Shown: positions 1-11,663, counted from the stretch's first letter. The stretch: DNA of 64,000 bases from Arabidopsis thaliana (GCF_000001735.4 NC_003070.9:17221971-17285970); one strand, 5' to 3'. Notes: generated by a model from the sequence alone, not told the origin. A program made the numbers and translations.

Positions 1-2880
1 GCACGGGCTATAGAGTTTAAAATTTATATGTAAGACCTAATGTATGAAAAAAAAAACTACTACTTTCCTTACTTTAAACTTGTATTTTTCTCTTCCTTAT
101 GGGACTAGCTAGATAAACTTACGGTATTATTGGAATATTACAACAACAACAAAAAAAGTAACTTTACAAATTCCTCTAAAAGTGCATGCAATTTTCTATT
201 CATATCCCATGTACATAAAATTGCATATACTACAATATAACATGTATATACTTCTTTTATGAGTTATATAAAAAGAATCGATCGTATTTCAGTAGTTTGG
301 CAATATTACACGATAGTAAAGTCATATATATTTTGTTAAACATTTTTAAATTCTTCGACCTAAATTCCATATTTCTTCCTATATATGGACTTTTAAACCG
401 TAACTTCATTCCCATGGGATGATGTTTAAGCCCTTTCGTTCAATTTATCGGATGCTTTTTTTACTAGTAAACTCGGATACAAAATGTCATTTTTAAAAGA
501 ATACCAGTTTATTTATGATATACTCGTAATTCATAATTCATAATTCATATAATAATATGAAGGAGAGAAACTAGTCAAGTGCTAGTTGCCCGAGGAAAGC
601 AGAGCCTCATGTGATATACACATGACCTAGGAAATTAAAGGAAAAGTGGTATATACACATGACATACTTTTAGTTTTTATTACATAAATTTATGGTTTTC
701 ACATGAATCTATAAGTCAGAGTTTATCAATAATTAAAGTTACACTTTGCAAGATCCAGAAAGATTAAAAAGCTCTAATGGATTTTTAAATTACTGTTATA
801 TATCTAAGAATGAATGCATATTATTGTGTATGTCACTGTATGTGTGTGTGTGTGTGTGTTCTACATTTACATATATTATCCAAATATAAAAGGACAAATA
901 TACATATGGTGCAAAAGGACTTTCTTATATTAATTTTGAAGGAATAGAAGAAAGCAAAAAACAGTATGTTGTGAGTAGAAGAAACAGAAGAGAAAGTTTC
1001 CAGTAATAACAATAAGTTGAGAATAGTTGCACTAAAGAAGAGCAGAGAAGAAACCTCAAGAATAAAAAGTGTTGACCAATTAAATATTGGGGAATATACA
1101 GAAAAATTGAATTGAAATTGGTATATACTAAAGTTGTAAAAATAGTAACAAAGAGAAAAAAAAGAGAAATGATTGTTTAAGAAAGTAAGAGAAGGAAGTG
1201 GTGGGTGAGGGAAAGGATCGTAGTGTCAGAAAAGAAACAAAGAAGGAAGAAGGAGGAGAGTCACGGGTTTGCCTTGAAAGCCACTTTTTTTTTTTCTTTC
1301 ACTTTCTTTTTATTTTATTTTAGACACTCAGACACATATTCCCCTCCATCTTCTCATTAATCGAGGTTGCTAACTTCCAAATTCTAATTTACATTTTCAC
1401 ATTCACTTTTTCTTTTATAATTTTTAATTTTACTGACTCTTCTTCAATTTGATCAAAATCTTAACTTTTTATGATCTAGTCCATGGAAAGTTTAAATTTT
1501 AACAACACCTTTATTTACATGAGATTCTCTTTGTTGGATGAATTTTGAGATATGGTTGTTGTTTTGTGCGATTATTTTACGTTTACTTTGTTGAATTGTT
1601 TATAGTTTCTTTCAGAAAAGAAGATAACATTTTAACGTTTTGATCGATATTTTACGTTTGCTTTTGTTTTTTTGTTAGTATAATTTTTCTTATTTACTGC
1701 TAGGAAGACATTTAGATTTAGAGATATTAGAAGAATAATTTGCATAATAACATCATTCTAAGAAAATAAAATTGTGCTAACAGCCTAACACATATAAGTT
1801 TTCGAACAAAAAATAACACTATTGTTTTTTTTTCATTCACATTTTCTGGAATTTTTTGAATTGTTAGCTACTAAATAGTTTATGAAAACATGTTATGTAA
1901 GTAGAATAAATTTCAAAAGTGGCTAATCAACTCATTGCATGTTGCAACTTTATTCCCTCACACATGTATGTACGCAACTTTTTCTTCTCTCGGAATATAC
2001 ACAAAATATAGGATTTCATATTTCTTTGTCTCCTTTATATGATGATCTTGACATGATATAAGAATCTTTAAAACTACTTTGGAACCTTTTTTTTCTTTCG
2101 ATAGTTCTACAAGAAGGAAACTTTTCCAACTATAAGCTACCATAGCTTCACCGCAAGTGATAATCCGAATTTCTTTATTTCTCTCGTGTTATTGAAGAGT
2201 GATTTACTACGATAATTGGGTTAGCCGTTAGGATACGGCATTGCGAGCAAATGAATCACTACAAATCTCTTAGATCCTAACACTACTAATCTCTTTGATA
2301 AGTGACGATTTTAACAAGGAAAAGAAAAAAATTAATTAGCAAACGTAAAAGTAAAGAAACACTAGTGCAATTTTGGTGGGTACATTCTATATCCGTGTTT
2401 GTAGTATAGAATCTCTCTTTCACGCACTCACTCACGTATAAGTCAATAAGTCTACTCAATTACATATATCCATGACCATGATATTTCTTTCCTTGAATCA
2501 AAAACCTTAATCATTTGATGATCATTTACATTTCTTATCCACATACATTTTTACCAAATTTATATTTTCACCTCAATTTTTTTTAACCAACATTATTTTT
2601 ATGCGTGCATGCAAAAGCAAAAGTAGATATCACAAGTCTTCCAATTTCATATATATCAGGAGAAAAATAAAATAAAAACCCATATTATAATAAAAGCCAA
2701 ATAAAAAGTTTCTAATTAATAGTAGTTACACATGAGGACAGATACACACACGTACGATCTATAAACCTCAAAGCAAAAAAAAAAAAAAGTTGTAGTAACA
2801 AAAAAACAAATTAGTACTCACTCACTACTCAGTACTAGACTACCATTTTTATCTCAACCCCACTCGATACAAAACAAACA
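1..2880. other. Intergenic region upstream of HSFB4, no gene seen
   Basis: This stretch is AT-rich, and no reading frame in it has plausible protein character. It contains a (TG)n tract near 837-859, a purine-rich A/G stretch at about 1010-1260 and several A/T homopolymers. The last kilobase should hold the HSFB4 promoter and is followed by a CT-rich leader. I recognise no transposon termini here. Confidence 0.5.
837..859. repeat. (TG)n microsatellite
   Basis: About eleven uninterrupted TG dinucleotides can be read directly. It is non-coding and far upstream of HSFB4. Confidence 0.9.
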
Positions 2881-2884
2881 CAAA

Positions 2885-2932
2885 TCTCTTCTCTTTTTCT
2901 CTCTCTCTGTCTCTCTCTTTCTCGAACTCTCT
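2885..2932 (+). promoter_or_regulatory. CT-rich leader before HSFB4 start codon
   Basis: A pyrimidine (CT/TTTCTC) tract directly precedes the ATG at 2934. Such tracts are common in plant 5' leaders and core promoters (Y-patch-like). Its role here is inferred from position only. Confidence 0.4.
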
Positions 2933-2933
2933 A

Positions 2934-4213
2934 ATGGCGATGATGGTCGAGAATAGCTACGGTGGTTACGGTGGTGGCGGCGGAGAGAGGATACAACTTA
3001 TGGTCGAAGGTCAAGGCAAAGCTGTTCCGGCTCCGTTTTTGACAAAGACTTATCAACTTGTTGATGATCCTGCGACGGATCATGTCGTTTCTTGGGGTGA
3101 TGATGATACTACTTTTGTCGTTTGGCGTCCACCGGAGTTTGCTCGTGATCTTCTTCCTAATTACTTTAAACATAACAACTTCTCTAGCTTCGTTCGTCAG
3201 CTCAATACTTATGTATGTAGAATAAAGCTCTCTCCTTTCTCTCTAAAGTTACGATTTTTATTACCAAAACGATTTGGGTATTTGAGATTTTGGTCTGTTA
3301 TACGTTTTTTGTGATTACCCATCTCTTAAAGTTCCAATCTTTATACCAAAAACAGAAGAAAAAATGTGTTCTTGAGATTTGGGGTTTTTGAGTTTTTTGT
3401 CTTCTTCTACAAGAAATCTGATGTTATGATCTTTGATTTTGTTAGGGTTTCAGAAAGATTGTACCAGATCGATGGGAGTTCGCGAACGAGTTTTTCAAGA
3501 GAGGAGAGAAACATTTACTCTGCGAAATCCACCGCCGTAAAACATCTCAAATGATACCACAACAACACTCTCCGTTCATGTCACACCACCACGCTCCGCC
3601 GCAGATTCCATTCTCCGGCGGTTCTTTCTTCCCATTACCACCACCACGTGTCACCACTCCAGAAGAAGACCATTACTGGTGCGACGACTCACCACCGTCA
3701 AGACCACGAGTCATACCACAACAAATTGACACGGCGGCGCAAGTAACGGCATTGAGTGAAGACAACGAGAGATTACGACGAAGCAACACAGTGTTAATGT
3801 CGGAACTAGCTCACATGAAGAAACTCTACAACGACATTATCTACTTTGTTCAAAACCATGTCAAGCCTGTTGCTCCAAGTAACAACTCTAGTTATCTCTC
3901 TTCATTTCTCCAGAAGCAACAACAACAACAACCTCCAACACTTGATTATTACAATACTGCCACTGTCAATGCCACTAATCTCAATGCTTTGAACTCATCT
4001 CCACCAACTTCACAAAGCTCTATTACAGTTCTTGAAGATGATCACACTAATCATCATGATCAGAGTAATATGAGAAAGACAAAGCTTTTTGGAGTTTCGT
4101 TGCCTTCTTCTAAGAAGAGATCACATCATTTCTCAGACCAAACAAGCAAAACGAGACTTGTGTTGGATCAGTCTGATCTTGCTTTGAATCTCATGACTGC
4201 TTCTACACGTTAA
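2934..4213 (+). CDS. HSFB4: Class B heat shock transcription factor HSFB4 (SCHIZORIZA)
   Basis: The gene has two exons, 2934-3212 and 3446-4213. The GT-AG intron is phase 0 and falls inside the DNA-binding domain after FVRQLNTY, the conserved plant HSF position. The spliced product is 348 aa. Residues ~33-127 form the winged-helix HSF domain ([13 protein letters not shown] ... [17 protein letters not shown]). Residues ~190-230 are a heptad-rich coiled coil for oligomerisation. LFGV at 307-310 is the class B repressor motif, and the basic KKR at ~316 may be a nuclear signal. A short poly-Q run lies at ~250. HSFB4 is known as SCHIZORIZA, a nuclear repressor-type factor controlling root ground-tissue and stem-cell asymmetric divisions rather than the heat response. 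Identity is recalled from sequence and the match to the length is good. The start is the first ATG after the CT leader. Confidence 0.97.
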
Positions 4214-4660
4214 GAGAGTGTCTTTGTTTTATTTTTGATAAGTATCTATCAGCATTATTAGCACTAATGTTGTTATGATGAAGATGAATATTCTGGTTAA
4301 ATCTTTACTTTTTGTTTCCTTGATTAATAATTTCTTTTATGTTTCTAATTATGTTTGGCTTTTGTTATTAACTTTTTGGTTTTGTTTTCTGGGCTTGTTG
4401 TCCAGAGAAGATGAGAATGTCAGTGATGTCTAATGTAGATAGGCTTTTAGGTTACTTTTTATGCATTTTCGAAATTTTTTGATGTGTATTGAACCGATCC
4501 AGTTATTTAATGCATTCACGTCTTCTTCTTCATTTTTCTGTAATTTATTCTTCTTTTTTTTGTGATCCATCCACATCATATTTTTTCCTAGTTTCTGGTT
4601 CCCAGAAATTTTATTTTGTATCTATTGTTATTTATAAGAAAATGAAATTATTTAAAGGAC
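4214..4660. other. Downstream region of HSFB4
   Basis: AT-rich 3' UTR and intergenic DNA. Short reading frames here have no recognisable protein character. I see no other feature. Confidence 0.4.
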
Positions 4661-6135
4661 CTTTAAGATTTTCAAAGTAATTTCGATAAAAACAAAAGTA
4701 AATTTTAGTGTTTGCCAGTGGTAGTCCCAGTACCACGAGCACAAATGTGTGTTTTCTTTGTTCATTTGATTTATTTTTTACATTGGGCCTTATTAGTGAA
4801 CCTATAGCCCTATGCATTTTTGAAGTGACATCTTTTGAGTGCTACTGTTTTAGTTTCCAATTTTCGATAGAGTTGAGAGTAGCCCATTGCATAGGCACGG
4901 GCCTGGTAGAGAGATTGCACCATGCATGTTTCCTTACTCTTTGAAATTTTTAATCTTGTGGAGAGAGATTCATAAAGAATCTTCAAGTCTAGATAAAAAC
5001 GTTACATTGCTAGGATTTGATTGTTGTATTGAGGCTTCTTATGTCTTGAAGACTTGAAGTGACATCCTTTTTGCTACTGCTTCAGTCTCCATAGTCTCCA
5101 TAGAGTATAGTTGAGAGTAGCCTATTACATTGTTTTTGTTTGTCATTGAAATCGTATTCCTTCTAATATCGATCCTGAAGAAAATGAATTATTAAGAAGA
5201 ATCACCAACCTTATATTCAACGACCCAACAAAATTTGAATAACTCCATTAAAGTTTCTTCATTTATGTGGCAATCCTACCTATGAGTTCTTTCTTTCACT
5301 TCTCCAACAAACCACTCCAATATTGAGTGAGATCAGATTTTAGTATTACGAGATATGTTGTACTTGGGCTGGTTGGGCGTAGTTATGTACATTTAATATT
5401 ACTATGTTTGGAATAAACATTAGTCTTAGTATAGTTCACAAATAAGGTGACAAAACGTACCTTTAAATTTTTAAAAATAATTTCGATAAAACAAAAGTAA
5501 TTTTAGTGTAGGTTCAGTACCACGAGGAAAAATGTGTTTTCTTTGTTTATTTGATTTGTTTTTTGCTTTGGGCCTTGTTAAACCTATAGGCTATAGCCCA
5601 CTACATTTGTACACACATGATTCGTAGAAGTAATTCAATCAGCTAGTTTGGAGATTAGCTTCCCTGAAAAGGCATTTTAAGTCAAAAGTAATAGAAATAG
5701 TTGATAAAGAGATTGCACCATGCATGCTTTTTTACTCTTTGAAAATTTTAATGTTGTGAAGATCAGTTTCATAAAGAAACTTCAAGTCTCCACAAAACGT
5801 TACATTGCTTGTGATTGTATTCAGGCTTCCTATCTCTTGAAAACTTTATGATTGACATCCTTTGTGCTTCAGTCTCAATAAAGTATAGTTGAAGGTAGCT
5901 CATTACTTCTTCTTTTTGTTTTTGGGCGTCGAATTCGTATTCTTTATAATATTGATCCTGAAGAAAATGAATTATTAAGAAGACCTTCCATTGAACGACC
6001 GAACCATATTTGAAAAACTTCATCAAAGTTTCTTCATTTATGTGGCAATCCTACCTATGAGTTTTTTTATTGAATAAGTTCAGATTTTAATATTAGGAGA
6101 TATGTAGTTCTTGGGCTTAGTTATGTACATTACTT
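4661..6135. repeat. Direct tandem duplication, ~800-bp unit, diverged
   Basis: Copy A (~4661-5400) and copy B (~5461-6135) share an ordered series of blocks: TTTCGATAAAA-ACAAAAGTAA, AGTACCACGAG, TTGGGCCTT, GAGATTGCACCATGCATG, AAACGTTACATTGCT, GGCAATCCTACCTATGAGTT and AGTTATGTACATT. Spacing is about 800 bp at the left and 740 bp at the right, so indels have accumulated. Neither copy has a convincing ORF. This is either an old segmental tandem duplication or two adjacent copies of an unrecognised repeat. Confidence 0.8.
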
Positions 6136-6815
6136 ATTGGGATAAGGAGAATCGGGAATCGACGATGGAGATGACAAGACCAAAATATGACAAGAATATA
6201 TGATTGTAGAAGAATCTAAAAGATTGTTGATAAATATTAGAATTGAAGTTTTGAAAGTTTAATATTATCTCTAAATATATTATTTACATTTATGTTTATC
6301 CTAAACTCTATGTAAGAGAATGTAAGTTGTAATATTATTGTCATGAGAGTCTAGTATATTTTTTCTCAAACACCTTTGTGTTTTTATTCTCATCAATTTA
6401 TCATTGGGAAAATCTAGAGTTTGATAAAATACACCAGACCAACATTTCTAACTTCAGATATAGCTCGAACCCGCTACTTCCCATTTTTTCTCCATATTTA
6501 TAACAAAGTCTATCACTCTATTGATATTCACTGAATTGACGTGAAAACTGAAACACCCTACCGATATGCAACATATCTTACCGAAAATATACTCATTCCA
6601 CCCCTTAGAAGATGAACAAAACTCGAGTATTTTCCCCTACAACGCTCATCATTCCACTTCTTTGTAAGCCAAGGTTCAAATATTTTAGAATTCATACAAA
6701 ATGTGCAAAGTGCAAACCATTTCACTCAATCTTATAAAAGATATATAAAACTCTTTACATAATTGTGGTCTTGTGGACGTCACTATATGATAGTGGTAAG
6801 TCTTTTTATTTTTTT
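6136..6815. other. Intergenic, possible solo-LTR-like stretch
   Basis: Positions ~6164-6446 have the feel of a Copia LTR: an AT-rich body, a TGTAAG...TTGTCATGAG segment and a CTCAAACAC...TTCTCATCA tail. I could not fix both ends or a target duplication, so no element is called. Nothing else is recognised. Confidence 0.25.
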
Positions 6816-6916
6816 GCTAGTGCCTAGTGGTAAGGCTGTTGCTGGACTCAAAGTTCGACTTCACTTACCTCATGTATTGATTTACATATGGTCCAGTTGA
6901 ATCCGACCAAAAAAAA
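6816..6916 (+). mobile_element. tRNA-derived SINE-like retroposon
   Basis: A good Pol III A box (TAGTGCCTAGTGG, ~6818-6830) is followed about 20 bp later by a B-box-like GTTCGACTTC (~6853). A ~60-bp body then ends in an A-run at 6909-6916. Box order, spacing and the A-tail are those of plant SINEs. I did not find a clear target duplication, and the family is not assigned. Confidence 0.6.
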
Positions 6917-7189
6917 CATTGATATATTTGATTCAAAATTTCTTTGGTATAGCTGTTTAGACTCTTCATTAAGCCTCTAGTGACAGTACGAGATCTCGTC
7001 TCTCTGTCGTGTAATTGTTTGTTTCTAACTCTTTATCATGTTTGTTCCTGCAAATTTGATCTCTCTACAGACATGAGCCAAGGTTTTAAAATGGAATACC
7101 AATCGGAGTAATTTCTGTGGTTTGCGGTTAAAAAATGGTTAAAACATAGCCTTCCATTCCTTGCTAATTATACAAAAGATCTGAGTGAG
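6917..7189. other. Intergenic between the two SINE-like elements
   Basis: Ordinary AT-rich sequence. No feature is recognised. Confidence 0.4.
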
Positions 7190-7330
7190 TTTTTTTTTTT
7201 TTTTTTTGAATACCAGAAAGTTCTGGGCCAAAGCCCGTAATCCTCCTAGGCCCGAAACCACAACATGTAGTATTAGATTCGTCCCAAGCGTCACTCGAAC
7301 CGGCAACATTACTTAACTAAAGTCACCTTC
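7190..7330 (-). mobile_element. SINE-like retroposon, minus orientation
   Basis: An 18-bp T-run at 7190-7207 is the poly(A) tail of a minus-strand element. On that strand a B-box GGTTCGAGTGA lies at ~7293-7303, near the 5' end, and the body is GC-richer than its surroundings (GGGCCTAGGAGGATTACGGGC type). The A box is weak and no target duplication is evident. It does not resemble the plus-strand element 270 bp away closely enough to call them one family. Confidence 0.5.
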
Positions 7331-7997
7331 TTTTTCTTTTGTTTGATGGCTTTAACGATCTCGACAGGTATAATTCCATATCCCTATGGCTCAATGGAGA
7401 TGGAAGGTGATATATCTCTATTGAGAGTTTCGTACTCAACACGCACGTCCTTTACGAGCACATCTATTATTTTAAACTAGACTGTGATTTCATTTCAGAT
7501 ATATACACTACAATACTGAGAACTTGGTAAAGGACAAGCAAAAGATAATCAGTGGATAAAGCTGTAATAGATTTCTTCTTCCTACTCTAATAAGTAATAA
7601 TAGCAACACTAGTCAACAAAAACATATTTTGATAATCATTGGATAAAGCTATAATGGATCTACGCTCATTAGAACCGCCAATCTACTCGGCATTTTTATA
7701 ACCTAAACAAGCTATAAAAAATGCAATGTGAATTTTCTTCCTTATGATTCTGTCAACTTTGGTTCAATTATAAGTAATCTAAAACAGAACATTGGTTCTG
7801 TAATATGAGTATGAGAAGATGACTGAAGAACCTGTCTGCTTATCTCCATATTGACAGAATCATAATACAGTGATAGCTTTATAGTTATGAATTTACATAA
7901 CCACAAAAGATTTATATGATTTATACCTATCAGCTACGAATGGTAAAAGGTAACAACTTAATGGGTTCTGCAATTAGTTCAAGTTCTAGCAAAGCTT
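7331..7997. other. Intergenic, nothing recognised
   Basis: AT-rich DNA. A short direct echo of GATAATCA-TGGATAAAGCT occurs near 7545 and 7632. No ORF or transposon terminus was recognised. Confidence 0.4.
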
Positions 7998-8483
7998 TTA
8001 GAGCATCTCCAACCGGACTGCAAAACACCAAATATAGTGTTAATAATGCTCTAACCGAACGGTATAACCAACACCAAATTTATTTTTTTAGTGTTTTGTG
8101 AACAGTATTACACCAACAAAACACTTAAAAAAATTAGTATATTATTTATGTTTTTGATTTAGTATTATATTTAAATTGTTGTTTATTCACTAAAAGAAAA
8201 ATACACTATTATTATTTTTGGGTGATTTTACTTTTATTAATATGAACTTTGATTTATAACTAGTATGATATGAAAAAGTAATTCAGACAAAAACATTTAA
8301 TTAAAAACTTGATTAAGACAAAAAAAAATACAAACAAAAACTAGATTGATTAAGATAAAAAGAAATACATATTAAACACTGAAAAACACAAAATTACAAA
8401 ATCAAAAGCAAATTAAAACACTAAGAAAACTAAAAATACACTAAGAAAATTTAAAAGGACATAATATAAATTTAAACAACAAT

Positions 8484-9231
8484 CTAATATCCGGGGAAAT
8501 CGTTTCCGCTAAGATAATTATAGTACTTAGAAAAAGTATTTTGGTCATTTTGTGATCTTTGGTCTTCACCTTGAGGTTGTTGTCCTTGAACATGTTCTCC
8601 GTGAACTTGATCTCTTTGATTTTGGGATGCTCGATATTGAGATCCATGATACTGGCTTTGAGAACCTTCTCCGTGTTCTTCATTTGGGTTTGTTGCTGCT
8701 CTTCTGCTCAAAATTATCGCTCTTTCATTTTTAATATACGCACGACAAGCTGGATCAGTAACCAAACTCAAATATGTGACTAATATTTTGTGCTCTTGTT
8801 TCATTCTTTGCACCTCGACCTTTTGTCTTTGAATTTCATTTCTTTCTGAAGTACATTTAGTAATAGCTTTTTGATAAGCTTATCATTTTGCTCCATCAAC
8901 TGTTTAAATTGTTCCTCAGAGTGTTGTTTTCTCTTTGCTTTTTTCACACCCATAGGTCTCTGAGATAAATTTAAGGGGGCATCTTCACTACTCGTATTTA
9001 GATCGAAAGAATTCATACCGAGGGATGGTGATGACTCATCTTGGAATGATGGAGATGACATAACATTACGACTTTCTTCTTGAAATGCATCGCCTCTATT
9101 AATGTGGTTATTTGAAATTTCTCAATACCTTTAAGGATAGGCCAAACATGATCGAATTTGAATCCTGTCTTGTAATTGCCATATTGTGTTAATAACATCT
9201 TCGCTTGGTTTAACTGTTTTGATATTGACAA
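8484..9231 (-). pseudogene. Harbinger ORF1 remnant (Myb/SANT-like, NAM-associated C-terminal domain)
   Basis: Reading right to left, one frame gives FKFDHVWPILKGIEKFQ (~9160-9110), typical of the SANT/NAM-associated helper protein. A frameshift near 9100 moves to a frame with SQRPMGVKKAKRK (~8960), the RP-GVK-AK signature of that family. A charged coiled-coil-like stretch follows, then another frame change near 8810 into a Gln-rich tail ending at 8484. Harbinger ORF1 proteins are DNA-binding partners that carry the transposase to the nucleus. At least two frameshifts make this copy non-functional. Confidence 0.75.
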
Positions 9232-9339
9232 GAAAAATGAAAATTAGCAAGTAAAATAAATTAATAATGGTAGAGCATGAACAACTAACTCAAGTATGTA
9301 TACTTACAATGTCATGCTCGGAAGCACCGCTAGGATTCT

Positions 9340-9754
9340 TGTTTTCAATCTGGTTACACATCCTCTTAGCTTGGAGACAGCAGAAAGAATCGTTGTCATT
9401 CGAGTTTGTAAAGATCTTTTTGGTCTTGGTTGACTATGAAAGATCTCAGATTTTGCAATTGTGGCTGGACCAACACGTTTATGGAGTAAGAAAGTGTTAC
9501 ATGATATTATAACTACTTGTATCATAATGCATAATATGACATAGAGGATGAACGTGATTTTGATGCAAGTATTGAAGAAAGAGCCGAGGTCCCAACTCTA
9601 GAAGATGAAACGGCGGGAGACGATCGATGATGGTCGATTTCAAGAATTTTTAGCTCGACACAGGAAAATCAAAGACCGTGAAGCTCATATTAAACTTCGA
9701 AATGCATTAATTGAACACTTGTGGTCCGTATATACTAATTCTGAGAATTAGTAC
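9340..9754 (+). pseudogene. Harbinger transposase C-terminal remnant
   Basis: The frame around 9435-9535 reads DFAIVAGPTRLWSKK and then LHDIITTCIIMHNM, matching the conserved 'FAIV-GP...LHDI...CIILHNM' block of plant PIF/Harbinger (HARBI1/ALP1-like) transposases. In-frame stops occur near 9413-9422 and just after HNM. After a frameshift near 9630 the frame ends with REAHIKLRNALIEHLW and a stop at about 9751, the usual C-terminus. The upstream catalytic part is deleted. Confidence 0.8.
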
Positions 9755-10164
9755 AATGTAATTTTTTTTTGTTATTTTCAATTTATCGATTGTAATCTTA
9801 TATTAATTAAGTTAAAATAATTTAGTTATGAAATATGTTATGTATATCAAACTATTAAAAAAATAAAGAAAATCTTAAGTTTAATAATATTATAATAAAA
9901 AGTAATATTTTTAGTGTGAAATTGGTGTTATGGTTGGAGATGATAAAACAATTGAAACACCAAAATATCAAATTTGGTGTTAAAATTTGGTGTATTGTGG
10001 TTGGGGATGCTCTTATGTTTTGGTTAGATATACGAAAATATCACGCAGATCAAATAAAGTCATAAGCTGATAAAAGACATACAAAGATATACTAAACCGA
10101 AGCAATACTTAAATCAAGGATCCAATTTCAACATAAACACAAATTGTCACCATAGAGGCATGCA

Positions 10165-10965
10165 TCAGACATCATCCATCTTTAAATTCATGGATAAAGC
10201 TTCAGAGCTTGTCAAATACTCAATGATTTGATCGAGATCATCAAAATCTTCATTGCACTCATCCAAGTTTCCAAGTAAACCGTTGTTGTTGCTATTGTCA
10301 GAAACCGCTAGGGTTTGCTCTTCCGTGTTCCCTTCAGAATTCACAGTTACATCATCCATCTCCAAATTCACCGATAAAAATTCAGAGTTTGTCACCGTAT
10401 CGAAGATTTGATCGAGATCATCAAAATCTTCATTGCACTCATCCAAGTTTCCAAGTAAACCGTTGTTGTTACTATTGTCAGAAACCGCTAGGGTTTGCTC
10501 TTCCGTGTTAAACCCATCGAAATTCACAGTTACATAATCTTGAATGCAAACCCTTGCAGAACACGGCTGATGAATTAGGGTTTGCGTTTGATGATCTCTT
10601 TGCTTCTCCAACTCCTTGAGATCTCGCAACATAGTCGACATTGAATCCATCGCCTCTCTCAACTCCTCCAGATTCTCTGATTTTAGAAGACTCTCATCTT
10701 CCCACCAAAACCTTTCATCACAAGGACGCTGATTGGCGAGAAAAGCAGCGACGACATTATCAACAGAGGAGTGGCCAAAACTGTAGAAAGCGGCGTTGGA
10801 ATTAGAAGAAACAGGAGTCGCTATGATCGCAATCTCTGCGTCCGAGAGAAGACAAAGTTCAGAAGCTTTGCTATACAGACCCTTACGACGTTTGGAGAAT
10901 GAAACCGCTCGTGGATTTTTGTTCTGTATCTTCTCTATAGCAATCTTCCTCTTCACGCCACCCAT
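10165..10965 (-). CDS. AGL97: Type I MADS-box transcription factor AGL97
   Basis: This is a single-exon gene of 266 aa, starting at the ATG (CAT on the plus strand at 10963-10965). Residues 1-~60 are the MADS domain (KRKIAIEKIQNKNPRAVSFS, then KRRKGLYSKASELCLLSDAE). There is no K domain, as expected for type I (M-alpha-like) proteins, and residues ~95-125 form a short coiled coil. The C-terminus is two almost identical 60-residue repeats (~146-205 and ~206-265), each with an acidic NLDECNEDFDDLDQI core. Type I MADS genes mostly act in female gametophyte and endosperm. The role of this one is not evident from sequence. Identity as AGL97 is recalled, supported by its position between HSFB4 and WOX4. 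Confidence 0.92.
   Translation of the reverse strand: MGGVKRKIAIEKIQNKNPRAVSFSKRRKGLYSKASELCLLSDAEIAIIATPVSSNSNAAFYSFGHSSVDNVVAAFLANQRPCDERFWWEDESLLKSENLEELREAMDSMSTMLRDLKELEKQRDHQTQTLIHQPCSARVCIQDYVTVNFDGFNTEEQTLAVSDNSNNNGLLGNLDECNEDFDDLDQIFDTVTNSEFLSVNLEMDDVTVNSEGNTEEQTLAVSDNSNNNGLLGNLDECNEDFDDLDQIIEYLTSSEALSMNLKMDDV
10171..10530 (-). repeat. Two 180-bp in-frame tandem repeats within AGL97
   Basis: ATCATCCATC recurs at 10171 and 10351, and ATCGAGATCA at 10231 and 10411, so the period is exactly 180 bp (60 codons). The central ~100 bp of the two copies is nearly identical, which indicates a recent duplication. The only size change is a one-codon indel at the repeat edge, so the frame is kept. 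Confidence 0.95.
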
Positions 10966-11085
10966 TCTGTTTTTTTTCTCAGTTTCACAAACAAAAGAGA
11001 ACGAGACAAGACTTGAGAGTTTTGTGTGCTGCCGCTTGTTGCGAAAGAAGAATATGATAATGGACTCACTCTCGTTCTAATCAGA

Positions 11086-11100
11086 TAGATATATATATAG
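11086..11100 (-). promoter_or_regulatory. TATA box of AGL97
   Basis: A run of TA dinucleotides (CTATATATATATCTA on the minus strand) lies ~120 bp upstream of the AGL97 ATG, a plausible core-promoter distance. No other TATA-like site lies closer. Confidence 0.55.
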
Positions 11101-11663
11101 ACTTAGTAGCCCTAACTCGTTTTCTAATTAATCCATGTTATTTCCTTTTTCTGATAATTGCTAATCAGTAATTAAACGACTAAATAAACTTGTTTTCCTT
11201 TTTTGAAAGTAATTAGTACACAAAACCACCTGAAACAACATCGATTTTGATTTCCTTTTTTACTGATAATACCCTAATCGGTAATTAAACGAAAAATTAA
11301 AACTGTTTCCTTTTCTAAAAGTAAATTACTCAAAACCATCTAATACAAACAAAGACCGGTTTAGTTAAACCGAATCTGTATTTAGTGGAATTTTTGGTTT
11401 AGTCGGTGAATTTGTTTACTACTGATTGTCTAATAAGCGAAGGAGGACGAGTAAACCAACATGCAAATTCTTCCTTTAACCGGTTTGGTCAACGGTCAAT
11501 AAAATAAGACCGTTATGAAGGGTAAAAGCGTCAATACAACAAAATATTTAGGAGCCTCTCTTCTTCTCTTTGTGACCGTTACGAATCCAAAAACCAAAAT
11601 TGCAAACTTTGTGAGGAAGAAGAAGACGACACAGTATTGAAGAATACAATCTCAAACCCTAGT
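11101..11663. other. Intergenic upstream of AGL97
   Basis: AT-rich. Two similar blocks (CTGATAATTGCTAATCAGTAATTAAACGA-like near 11151 and CTGATAATACCCTAATCGGTAATTAAACGA-like near 11263) form a diverged direct duplication of ~110 bp. No gene is seen. Confidence 0.4.

Larger units (their letters stand above)
8001..10012. mobile_element. PIF/Harbinger DNA transposon, decayed, full ends
   Basis: The left end GAGCATCTCCAACC (8001) pairs with the right end GGTTGGGGATGCTC (ending 10012) as imperfect inverted repeats. Subterminal ACACCAAAT/ATTTGGTGT blocks are also inverted. TTA at 7998-8000 and at 10013-10015 is the 3-bp target duplication typical of PIF/Harbinger. Inside, remnants of the two Harbinger genes are transcribed divergently: a Myb/NAM-associated ORF on the minus strand and the 3' part of the DDE transposase on the plus strand. 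Both carry stops or frameshifts, so the copy is not autonomous. Most of the transposase 5' part, including its catalytic core, is missing. Confidence 0.93.
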
